Shown: piece by piece, positions 25,305 through 32,504 of the stretch
Layout of the letters: each line of letters starts with the position of its first letter
Position numbering within the stretch: the first letter of the stretch is position 1
Source of the DNA: Bacteroidales bacterium
GTDB taxonomy: Bacteria; Bacteroidota; Bacteroidia; Bacteroidales; VadinHA17
Direction of reading: 5' to 3'
Length of the DNA stretch: 64,000 bases
NCBI GenBank assembly: GCA_021738535.1
Contig: JAIPBU010000002.1
Location: 124,001 to 188,000 of the forward strand
Notes under the pieces: model-generated
The model's input: only the letters and a program-made list of their open reading frames with translations
The model's database searches: none
Told to the model about the DNA's origin: nothing
Program-made: the position numbers and the translations under genes

Positions 25305-26534
25305 TCATTCAGGGGCTGAATAGAATAATGAGCTGTTTTTTGTTTCAATGTAATTGTCCAGTGCATATTTTTGCTGAAATACTGCTGGAGCCCGGGCTCC
25401 CACAGGTACCAGCATCAGTTTAGCTTTGTCATTACAAAGGTAAATTTCGTTCCGGCCATACCTGTTGTCAAAAGGTATCTCAAGGAAATAAAGGTAGGGA
25501 TAGATCCAGTTTATGACCTGTGCAGCAAAATTTTCCGGGACCCATTCACCCTTGTATAATATTTTTATGGAGCCTGGATTTTCTTCGATTGACTCTCTGA
25601 ATTCCAGCGCATTGAGCGGGATGCTGTCTTTAAATGCAACTACATCGTTCTGGGGGTCAACAAACACCCATTTGTCAAAGTCTTTGACAAAGACTTCTGC
25701 AGCTGAGTGTCCCGCTCCTGATTCTGCTGTTTCACAGTCCCTTGTTTTAAGGTCTATTCTTCTCGATACGAGTCCTGAAGAATTGGCAGCAGCTGCGTAT
25801 ACAATGGCGTATTCGGTACAACGAAAGCCATGTCCTTCAGCAGCTTCCTCTAAAATTTCAAAAGCATCATCCGAAGAAGCCTGTGTTGAACCATCGTGTT
25901 CCCACTGGTTATTGGTCCAGTGAAGGATCTCAAGGGCGAGGTCAAGATCAGTGTTGTCAGTCTCATTTAAATCAGGAATATTATATGTTTCACGGAATAG
26001 CTCTAAATAATTGTTATGCCCGCTTGTAGAATACAGCACAGGGCAGGGCTTATCCCCGTTTATACCGGTGGCAGGTGCAGTGTTCATTAAGCTGAGGTAA
26101 ATGAGCACCGGGTCTGTATTCATCATGATCTCGTCACGGCATAGTTGGACAAATACATCCATAGGTATCCTCTGGTCTTCATATAATACCTTATTGCCTG
26201 ACAGGGGCAGCATAACACTCAGCCCCAGGCTCCATCCATTCCACGGTGTGGATATCCTTACCGGCTGCCCGGATAATTGAAAATCATTCATCCTACCTAT
26301 AACCTTACTGCCCGGCGAATCCAGTCCGTTGATACTATCGGCAAGAGATTCCACCTCTGCTTTTAAGGTTTCAAATTCAGAATGCAAAGCACTGTCCGGG
26401 AAGAATGACTCGAAATCATTGTCATGCTTCCTGTTACTGTGACGGTAACTCCCTGTAATCAGAATTGTTGCAATTATTATCGTAATAAGCCGTGTCACCA
26501 ATACGGCAGATCGTTTTGTAATAATCCATTTCAT
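25305..26534 (-). CDS. Transglutaminase-like cysteine-protease-fold protein, exported
   Basis: A 409-residue protein with an N-terminal hydrophobic signal anchor (about 12-28). A transglutaminase-like core is visible: Cys239 in GFRCTEYAIVYAAAANSSGL, His276 in GAGHSAAEVFV and Asp293 in WVFVDPQND, in the order and spacing of the Cys-His-Asp triad. Flanking regions are not recognised: about 200 residues before the core and about 100 after, the latter rich in aromatic residues. Such exported domains act as peptidases, amidases or cross-linkers on peptides; the substrate is unknown. It has no close neighbours on its strand. Confidence 0.75.
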   Translation of the reverse strand: MKWIITKRSAVLVTRLITIIIATILITGSYRHSNRKHDNDFESFFPDSALHSEFETLKAEVESLADSINGLDSPGSKVIGRMNDFQLSGQPVRISTPWNGWSLGLSVMLPLSGNKVLYEDQRIPMDVFVQLCRDEIMMNTDPVLIYLSLMNTAPATGINGDKPCPVLYSTSGHNNYLELFRETYNIPDLNETDNTDLDLALEILHWTNNQWEHDGSTQASSDDAFEILEEAAEGHGFRCTEYAIVYAAAANSSGLVSRRIDLKTRDCETAESGAGHSAAEVFVKDFDKWVFVDPQNDVVAFKDSIPLNALEFRESIEENPGSIKILYKGEWVPENFAAQVINWIYPYLYFLEIPFDNRYGRNEIYLCNDKAKLMLVPVGARAPAVFQQKYALDNYIETKNSSLFYSAPE

Positions 26535-26645
26535 ATTCCAACAGACCGGAGGAATAAAAAAATGCTGCAGATTGAGATCGGTTAATGGTATTTTATGGCT
26601 GTTTGTTCTCCATGGCAGTTTTTTTTTAATTAACTCTCATAAGAT

Positions 26646-26674
26646 TTGACTTGGTAAAACATAATGATTATACT
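26646..26674 (+). promoter_or_regulatory. E. coli-like sigma70 promoter before the NmrA-like gene
   Basis: TTGACT (26646-26651), a 17-bp spacer, then TATACT (26669-26674). The start codon of the next gene follows 49 bp later. This is the proteobacterial consensus form, unlike the TAnnTTTG boxes elsewhere in the window. Confidence 0.4.
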
Positions 26675-26723
26675 GTTGTTGTTAAATCAGAAGTATAATA
26701 ACAGGAAAACACAGGATTAATTT

Positions 26724-27563
26724 ATGTCAGGATCAAAGATACTGGTAACATCATCAACAGGTAACGTGGGTTTGCCACTCTCGAAAAAGCTTTACAGTGA
26801 AAATATTCAATTTACTGCAGCCACAAGGGATGACGGCAGGGCTAAGGATGCTATGGGTTTTGATACAGAAACTGTTTACCTTGATTTCAAAGATCCCTCG
26901 GGATTTTCAAAGGCACTGGAAGGAAAAGAATTATTATTTCTTTGTGGCCCCTCAGCCACACCGGGTGCTGAGAAACTGCTTGTCCCCCTGCTGGAGGAGG
27001 CAAAAAGATCCGGGATCAAACATGTTGTTTTTATTGCCTCTTATCCCGGCCTGATGGAATATATCGAAAAAAGCGGGATGGATTACACCTTCCTGAAAGC
27101 TAATTTTTTCATGCAGAATTTTGAAATGTACCAGACAGAAGACATTAGGGATAAGAACCGGATATTTATGCCCTCAGGAGACGGCAAAGCTCCGTTTATA
27201 CATACCCGTGATATCGGTGAAGTGGCTGCCGAAGTGCTTAAAGATCCATCTGCCTACAGTAAAGAAACTTTGTACCTTACAGGGCCTGAAACAATGGATC
27301 ATTATAAGGTTGCAGAAATTTTTTCCAAAGTTCTGGGCAGGAAGATCAATTATGAAGCGCCGGATGATGAAACTTACTTCAGGGAAATGAAAGAAAGGGG
27401 ATTTTCAGATGAATATATCAAGGCAATGATAGCTGTCTTTGGAAAAATTAAGCGCCGAAAAGTAATGCCTGCTTCAGATACTGTAAAAAAAATACTGGGC
27501 AGGAATCCACATAGTCTTCAGGAGTATGCCGAAGAACGCAGGAATATCTTTATCAGAGATTAA
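26724..27563 (+). CDS. NmrA-like atypical SDR (NAD(P)-binding) protein
   Basis: A 279-residue Rossmann-fold protein of the atypical short-chain dehydrogenase (NmrA/QOR2-like) group. The N terminus has the nucleotide-binding ILVTSSTGNVGLPLSKKL pattern; then GVK-like substrate block FIASYPGLMEYIEKSGMDYTFLKANFFMQNF and the FMPSGDGKAPFIHTRDIGEVAAEVL segment typical for this family. The catalytic Tyr-x-x-x-Lys of classical SDRs is absent, as usual in NmrA-like proteins. Relatives reduce quinones or sense NADP; the role here is unknown. It is a single gene preceded by an unusual sigma70-like promoter. Confidence 0.85.
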   Translation: MSGSKILVTSSTGNVGLPLSKKLYSENIQFTAATRDDGRAKDAMGFDTETVYLDFKDPSGFSKALEGKELLFLCGPSATPGAEKLLVPLLEEAKRSGIKHVVFIASYPGLMEYIEKSGMDYTFLKANFFMQNFEMYQTEDIRDKNRIFMPSGDGKAPFIHTRDIGEVAAEVLKDPSAYSKETLYLTGPETMDHYKVAEIFSKVLGRKINYEAPDDETYFREMKERGFSDEYIKAMIAVFGKIKRRKVMPASDTVKKILGRNPHSLQEYAEERRNIFIRD

Positions 27564-27684
27564 TGTGGTTCTGGAATTAATGCTCACCGTGGATATGTGC
27601 ATTCACATTGCAGCTTTTTTAAAAAAAACCGGTCATTATTATTAGTAATTTGTTACTGCGTAAAACAACAAATTGTGATTAATA

Positions 27685-28146
27685 ATGGAAATTATAGAAT
27701 TATCAGACCGCTCTGACATTTACGGAGATTCGCTTGCAACAAGGCGTTTCAACAGTCTTAAAAAATTACTCGCTGAATTACGCAACAGGATTATTGAGGA
27801 TGAAATAATTATTTTAATTAACCGTGAAATTGAGTTGCTAAATTCCTTTAAAGGCCACGCAGGAATTGTTTCTTCGGAACTTAAGAGGGTATATAAACTT
27901 ATTCTGCGTATGCTGGAAAAAAAGCAAAAGCTTGTTACAAAAAATTATTACCGAAACCAGTGGATGGCCATTGGAATGGCAGTTTTTGGATTGCCCCTGG
28001 GGGTAATTCTTGGCAAGGTTGTGGGCAATATGGGCTTAATCGGGGCAGGAATACCTGTAGGGATGATAATTGGTATGATAGTGGGCGAAGGAATGGATAA
28101 AAAAGCTGAAAAGGAGGGCAGGATACTAAAGGCAGGCGATAAATAA
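27685..28146 (+). CDS. Unknown protein with helical N-terminal part and glycine-zipper membrane segment
   Basis: I do not recognise this 153-residue protein. The first ~95 residues are mainly helical and charged, with likely coiled-coil character (SLKKLLAELRNRIIEDEIII, ELKRVYKLILRMLEKKQKL). Residues about 103-142 form two hydrophobic Gly-rich segments (GMAVFGLPLGVILGKVVG, GAGIPVGMIIGMIVGEGM) of the glycine-zipper type, followed by a basic tail. It is probably an inner-membrane protein with its N-terminal domain in the cytoplasm. It converges with the LuxR-type regulator gene, 15 bp away. Confidence 0.7.
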   Translation: MEIIELSDRSDIYGDSLATRRFNSLKKLLAELRNRIIEDEIIILINREIELLNSFKGHAGIVSSELKRVYKLILRMLEKKQKLVTKNYYRNQWMAIGMAVFGLPLGVILGKVVGNMGLIGAGIPVGMIIGMIVGEGMDKKAEKEGRILKAGDK

Positions 28147-28161
28147 AGGCGAACAAACACA

Positions 28162-29118
28162 CTACTCATTCTTCAGTCCCGAAAAAAGCTGTGTTAGCTG
28201 TACCCTGTTGCGCACATTTACTTTCCTGTAGATATTATATGTATGGTCCTTGACTGTTTGCAGCGTTATAAACAGTTCATCGGCTATCTCCCTGTTTGTT
28301 TTGCCGTCACAGATGCCCGCAATAATCTGTCTTTCACGTTTTGAAATACCATACCTCTGGTATGTATTTTCTATATTATCTGTCTGCTCCGCATATTCCT
28401 GTTCGTTATTACTAAGGTATTCTTTAAGCAGGAAAATAAGGACCAGGTCAGAGCCGAAATAAGTCAGCAGGAAATAAACACCGATAAAAATATTAAATTC
28501 TGAAAAATGCAATGCTGCGGCTGCAAGGGCTGACATCCCGGCAAGTATGCCGCCGAAGCGTACGAATAAACGATTCTTAAGTTTGTTATTACTTCTCACT
28601 GCAGCAGTAAGAAGCAGAATAAAGATGTAAAGTTTTACGCCCAGGTCAATGACATAAAAAACTACTTTTATTGCCTTGCCCGGATCCCCTGTAAAAGCAC
28701 GGGAGTCGTCCGGTAAGTCTCTTAATATGAGCCCGTAAACAAGAAAGAGGATAGTTACAAGGATAAAATAGATGACTGAAACATATTGCTGCACTTTCCT
28801 GGCAGTTAATTCGTTGGCTGTTTTTATCAATAAATACCATGCTGCAATAATAAAGGGGATACCCAGCAGTGGAATAAGTGTCACTATGGACTCAAGCTGT
28901 GTGCTTTTAATATCGTACTTAAGTAGGATTTCGCCAATTGCCACACCTCCGAGTATACCATAAACGCCAAAAACAAAATGCAGGATTTTATAATAGAAAA
29001 AACTGTTTAAATAATCTATCCTGTAGATTTTTCTTAGCCGGAATAAAAGCAAAAGACTATATATGCCTCCTGATACAGAGGCAATAATAGCAATTATAAC
29101 GGCCAGTCTTATCCACAT
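28162..29118 (-). CDS. Membrane-bound LuxR-family regulator, seven helices plus HTH
   Basis: A 318-residue one-component regulator. The first ~235 residues hold seven predicted membrane helices; a short linker leads to a LuxR/GerE helix-turn-helix at about 255-318 (SKRERQIIAGICDGKTNREIADELFITLQTVKDHTYNIYRKVNVRNRVQL), with the conserved ERQI, NREIA and TVKDH residues. A membrane sensor directly fused to a LuxR DNA-binding domain is uncommon; the signal is unknown. It is divergent from a DUF975-like gene, and a near-perfect inverted repeat lies between them, a likely binding site. Confidence 0.88.
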   Translation of the reverse strand: MWIRLAVIIAIIASVSGGIYSLLLLFRLRKIYRIDYLNSFFYYKILHFVFGVYGILGGVAIGEILLKYDIKSTQLESIVTLIPLLGIPFIIAAWYLLIKTANELTARKVQQYVSVIYFILVTILFLVYGLILRDLPDDSRAFTGDPGKAIKVVFYVIDLGVKLYIFILLLTAAVRSNNKLKNRLFVRFGGILAGMSALAAAALHFSEFNIFIGVYFLLTYFGSDLVLIFLLKEYLSNNEQEYAEQTDNIENTYQRYGISKRERQIIAGICDGKTNREIADELFITLQTVKDHTYNIYRKVNVRNRVQLTQLFSGLKNE

Positions 29119-29185
29119 AAAGTGTATTTTATAATCTGCAGTTATTCATAAAAAAACACGCCTAAAGATAAAAAACCTTTTCATA

Positions 29186-29219
29186 CCAAAGTAGGATATA
29201 AGTCAAATCCTACTTTTGG
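29186..29219. promoter_or_regulatory. Inverted repeat, probable operator for the LuxR-type regulator
   Basis: CCAAAGTAGGAT (29186-29197), 9-bp spacer, then ATCCTACTTTTGG (29207-29219): arms are complementary except for one inserted T. The right arm ends 4 bp before the -33 TTG of the plus-strand promoter, the position expected for a class II-type activator site. Confidence 0.6.
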
Positions 29220-29223
29220 CGGA

Positions 29224-29255
29224 TTGACTTTAGCCATTGCGCATATATATATTTG
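29224..29255 (+). promoter_or_regulatory. Promoter of the DUF975-like gene
   Basis: TTG at 29224-29226, 21-bp spacer, then TATATTTG at 29248-29255, matching TAnnTTTG. The ATG follows 24 bp later. Confidence 0.65.
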
Positions 29256-29279
29256 AAGCGTTAATCAAAATCAAAAAAA

Positions 29280-29972
29280 ATGGAAAAGATCATAGATTTA
29301 AAACCACGTGCAGGCTCAGCCTACAGTCATGGCTGGAAAGTAATGAGCAGGAATTTTATTTCCCTGTTTCTTGTTACCTTAATAATAATTGCAGCAAGTG
29401 TTCCCATTGTTATATTTTCAAATCTTGCCGGTTTTTATGAAGGCCATTCGGGACTGGTGGCAATGGCAGTTGTATTTGCTCAGATATTTACAATAGCATA
29501 TTCATTATTTATAATAACACCCCTTGATTACGGGTCAAAGCTTGTTTACCTTAAAGCAGCCCGGGATAACAGTTTTGAAGTAACTGACATGTTTGACTCT
29601 TTTAAAAATTACCTGAATGTTATACTTGCATCGCTGCTCAGTGGTGTTATTATTACTTTCGGGTTTTTCTTCCTGATTATCCCGGGTATTGTTTTTGCCT
29701 GCAGGCTGGCATTTGTGCCTTTCCTTGTTATGGATAAAAAGCTGGATCCGGTCAAAGCGGTTGAAGAAAGCTGGAGACTTACACGCGGTCATGGCTGGAG
29801 AATATTCTGGATGGGCATCCTTGCATTCTTTATCATAATCGGGGGGCTTATAGTCTTTATTTTCGGAGTATTTGTTTCCTCTATCTGGATAAGCGCTGCC
29901 TTTGCATCATTGTACCATGCTGTTTTACTGGAGAAGGATGAATATGTGCTTCCAAACGGTGATGCACAATAA
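29280..29972 (+). CDS. DUF975/YciC-like polytopic membrane protein
   Basis: A 230-residue inner-membrane protein with about six hydrophobic segments. The central FFFLIIPGIVFACRLAFVPFLVMDKKLDPVKAVEESWRLTRGHGWRIFWMG block is diagnostic of the DUF975/YciC superfamily, whose members have been linked to membrane stress or export but lack a defined biochemical role. It has its own promoter next to the inverted repeat and is divergent from the membrane-bound LuxR-type regulator, which probably controls it. Translation starts at ATG 29280 (the in-frame hydrophobic pattern begins only after residue 25). Confidence 0.8.
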   Translation: MEKIIDLKPRAGSAYSHGWKVMSRNFISLFLVTLIIIAASVPIVIFSNLAGFYEGHSGLVAMAVVFAQIFTIAYSLFIITPLDYGSKLVYLKAARDNSFEVTDMFDSFKNYLNVILASLLSGVIITFGFFFLIIPGIVFACRLAFVPFLVMDKKLDPVKAVEESWRLTRGHGWRIFWMGILAFFIIIGGLIVFIFGVFVSSIWISAAFASLYHAVLLEKDEYVLPNGDAQ

Positions 29973-30059
29973 AAAAATGCACTGAAGCAGTAGTTGCAAT
30001 ATACACAACACCAGGACAATTTACATATATTATAATCAGTACTCACTTATTTTGTTTTC

Positions 30060-30088
30060 AAAACACCGGTTGAGAAACCGGTGTTTTT
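30060..30088 (+). terminator. Rho-independent terminator between the DUF975-like gene and yebC
   Basis: Perfect 12-bp stem AAAACACCGGTT / AACCGGTGTTTT with loop GAGA, flanked by A on the left and T on the right, so it can work in both directions. It lies 87 bp after the upstream gene and immediately before the yebC -7 box. Confidence 0.9.
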
Positions 30089-30090
30089 CG

Positions 30091-30098
30091 TATTTTTG
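30091..30098 (+). promoter_or_regulatory. -7 box for yebC
   Basis: TATTTTTG. A TTG at 30070-30072, 18 bp upstream, lies in the terminator hairpin loop, so the -33 element and the terminator overlap. ATG follows 25 bp later. Confidence 0.5.
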
Positions 30099-30123
30099 CT
30101 TTTGAAAAACAAATAGAATAACT

Positions 30124-30876
30124 ATGTCCGGACACAGTAAATGGTCGACCATAAAGCGTAAGAAAGGGGCTCTTGATGCCAAAAGAGGTAAGTTGTTTAC
30201 CCGTTTGATAAAGGAAATAACTATAGCAGCCAGGGACGGAGGAGGTGATCCTGAGAGTAATCCCAGGTTAAGGCTTGCAGTGCAAAATGCCAAAGGCGCC
30301 AATATGCCCAAGGATAATATTGAAAGGGCAATAAAAAAAGCATCCGGGGATGATGCCACCAGGTATGAAGAACTAAGCTTTGAGGGATATGCGCCCCACG
30401 GTATTGCAGTATTTGTTGAATGTTTATCAGACAACAATAACAGGACGGTGGCCAGTGTAAGGTCAATATTCAACAAATTCGGCGGCAATCTCGGCACCAA
30501 TGGATCGCTGAGTTTTCTTTTTGACAGGAAGGGAATTTTTACCGTGAAAAAGAGTGAAGATCTTGATATGGATGAGTTTGAGCTTGAGCTTATAGATGGT
30601 GGCGCTGAAGATATCGAGGAGGATGAAGAAATGATAACGGTAACATGTGCAATGGAAGACTTCGGTAACCTGAATAAAAAGCTAGAGGAGATGAGTATAG
30701 AACCGGTTAGTGCTGGCCTGCAGAGAATACCGAACAATACAAATACCCTGGATATTGAAAATTCAAAGAAAGTGCTTAAACTGATTGATGCACTTGAGGA
30801 GGATGATGACGTACAGAATGTATATCATAACCTGGAAATGACCGATGAACTGGCTGAAGAGCTGGAAAAACAATAA
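30124..30876 (+). CDS. yebC: YebC/PmpR/TACO1-family protein
   Basis: A 250-residue cytoplasmic protein with the family start MSGHSKWSTIKRKKGALDAKRGK, then RLIKEITIAARDGGGDPESNPRLRLAV, NMPKDNIERAIKKASG, the acidic central domain and a C-terminal EDDDVQNVYHNLE. The family was described as DNA-binding regulators and more recently as ribosome-associated factors that ease translation of proline-rich stretches; the sequence cannot decide which applies. It has its own promoter and is followed after 38 bp by a lipoprotein gene. Confidence 0.96.
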   Translation: MSGHSKWSTIKRKKGALDAKRGKLFTRLIKEITIAARDGGGDPESNPRLRLAVQNAKGANMPKDNIERAIKKASGDDATRYEELSFEGYAPHGIAVFVECLSDNNNRTVASVRSIFNKFGGNLGTNGSLSFLFDRKGIFTVKKSEDLDMDEFELELIDGGAEDIEEDEEMITVTCAMEDFGNLNKKLEEMSIEPVSAGLQRIPNNTNTLDIENSKKVLKLIDALEEDDDVQNVYHNLEMTDELAEELEKQ

Positions 30877-30914
30877 ATGCTTATTATTCCTGTTTTATTT
30901 TAAAAGAGTAAGTT

Positions 30915-32027
30915 ATGAACAGGGCAATATATATTCTACTGGCGTTAATGCTGATTTCATGTTCGAAAAATGAAAATGGTAATTTCATTTTTGAAAAATC
31001 GTGGCAGAGTGGGAGTGCCTATGATGCATTGGTGTTATCTGATACCTCTTTCCTGGTAGCGGGACAGGCAGACGGTATGCCTTTCCTGATAATGACAGAC
31101 AGGTCAGGCTCGCGTATCATTGAATATGAATCAGGTAAAGCAGGAGCTTTTACTTCTGTTGTTGATGATACATCAGGTTATTATGCTGCAGGCTTCTCCG
31201 GAGGAGATATACTGGTGGAAAGGATAAGCAAAAACGGGATAAATGACTGGTCAGTAATAATCGGCACAGAAGCCGATGCTTCCAGGAGTATCATAAAAAA
31301 AGATAATACAGGATCCTTTATTGTTACCGGGTCCTGTGATCCTGACTCAGTTGATGCATCATCCTTCAAAATGGCGTTTATTGACAGGAATGGCAATATA
31401 ACAGATGAAAAAGAAGTCAGTCCCGGCTACAATGTTGCCGCAAGTGATTTCTGCACAGGTTCATCCGGGAATATTTACCTTGCACTGTCCAAAAACACAG
31501 GCTCTGCCAAAACAATGGCTTCAGTGACAGGACTTACCCCGGATGGAAATATTCTCTGGGAAGAAGAGCTGTATAATAATTCAAAATTTGCAGCCGCATC
31601 CATGGCTATTGATATTTACCAGGACAACCTTTATGTGACGGGTAAAACAGAATTAAGTATTGAGGATAATACCCTCGAAAATTCTTTCCTGGTAAAAGTT
31701 GACACCTATGGTAATACAGGAACAAAAACCTACCTGGAAAACTCAAATATTGGGGTTGATATTGTTTTTGATGACTTTGAAAGGGTGCATCTGCTTAATA
31801 AAAACTGTTTTCTGGTTGATATAATCGGAATGCTTTCTGATGACGACCTTACCCTTTTCAGAACATTTGAGGTATGTGATCCTTACCAGACCGGAGCACT
31901 CGCTGCTGCCTTTGATCTTACAGATGACGGCAATTACCTTATGTGCGGTTCCTTGTCAGGGAAAGTATATTACTCTTTGCGAAAAGGTGATGAAAGCAAT
32001 AATGAACCGGCACCGGAGAGCAGATAA
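30915..32027 (+). CDS. Lipoprotein with beta-propeller-like repeats, unknown function
   Basis: A 370-residue protein with a lipoprotein signal (LALMLISCS, Cys16). The rest is a series of about seven similar stretches with the pattern of short strands and turns (for example DTSFLVAGQADGMPFLIMTDRSG, GSFIVTGSCDPDS, DGNILWEEELYNNS, GNYLMCGSLSGKVYY) that suggests a WD/PQQ-like beta-propeller, by inspection only. It is likely tethered to the outer or inner membrane in the periplasm. It follows yebC and is 18 bp from the SPOR gene. Confidence 0.75.
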   Translation: MNRAIYILLALMLISCSKNENGNFIFEKSWQSGSAYDALVLSDTSFLVAGQADGMPFLIMTDRSGSRIIEYESGKAGAFTSVVDDTSGYYAAGFSGGDILVERISKNGINDWSVIIGTEADASRSIIKKDNTGSFIVTGSCDPDSVDASSFKMAFIDRNGNITDEKEVSPGYNVAASDFCTGSSGNIYLALSKNTGSAKTMASVTGLTPDGNILWEEELYNNSKFAAASMAIDIYQDNLYVTGKTELSIEDNTLENSFLVKVDTYGNTGTKTYLENSNIGVDIVFDDFERVHLLNKNCFLVDIIGMLSDDDLTLFRTFEVCDPYQTGALAAAFDLTDDGNYLMCGSLSGKVYYSLRKGDESNNEPAPESR

Positions 32028-32033
32028 TTTTAT

Positions 32034-32041
32034 TATTTTTG
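32034..32041 (+). promoter_or_regulatory. -7 box almost touching the SPOR gene start
   Basis: TATTTTTG at 32034-32041, then only four bases before ATG at 32046. If used, transcription would begin at or inside the start codon. No -33 TTTG is seen. Confidence 0.4.
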
Positions 32042-32045
32042 TGCC

Positions 32046-32501
32046 ATGAAAAAGTATTTTTTGTTCCTGATATTATCAATACTGTCCGTAAACATTATGG
32101 CTCAAAGGCTTATAAAGGCTGAAGATCTTGTTAACGGTAGCGGGGATTACGGTAAAGGTAGTGTTGAGATAAACCAGGATATAAGGGTTGATTCCCTCCT
32201 CAGCCGACATATTCTGGCAAACAAAAGCATGGAAGGAATAAACGGTTACAGGATACAGATTTACAGGGGCTCAGGTCGTAAGGCAAGGACAGATGCAAAT
32301 GCAGCAAAAGCTGAATTCATATCTGAATTCCCGGATATTAAGTCTTACCTCCAGTTTGCTTCACCCAATTATTTCAAGGTGAGGGTAGGTGATTACCGCA
32401 CAAGGCATATAGCCTATCCTGATTTTCTGAGGATAAAGGAGAAATTTCCCAACGCATATATTGTTACAGATGTTATTACTTACCCGGGGCAGGAAAATTA
32501 A
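32046..32501 (+). CDS. SPOR-domain protein, exported
   Basis: A 151-residue protein with a cleavable signal (ends NIMAQ). Its C-terminal ~85 residues fit a SPOR domain: GYRIQIYRGSGRKARTDANA, then AKAEFISEFPDIKSYLQF, NYFKVRVGDYRTRHIAYPDFLRIKEKFPNAYIV. SPOR domains bind peptidoglycan stripped of stem peptides at division septa. The short exported form would act in the periplasm. It lies four bases before the purF-type gene, so the two are probably co-transcribed although functionally unrelated. Confidence 0.85.
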   Translation: MKKYFLFLILSILSVNIMAQRLIKAEDLVNGSGDYGKGSVEINQDIRVDSLLSRHILANKSMEGINGYRIQIYRGSGRKARTDANAAKAEFISEFPDIKSYLQFASPNYFKVRVGDYRTRHIAYPDFLRIKEKFPNAYIVTDVITYPGQEN

Positions 32502-32504
32502 ATT

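Noticed and set aside
30036-30737. 233-codon open frame antisense to yebC
   Set aside because: It mirrors yebC on the opposite strand, is Ser/Leu-rich as expected from antisense of an acidic Lys/Glu-rich gene, and contains the terminator region.
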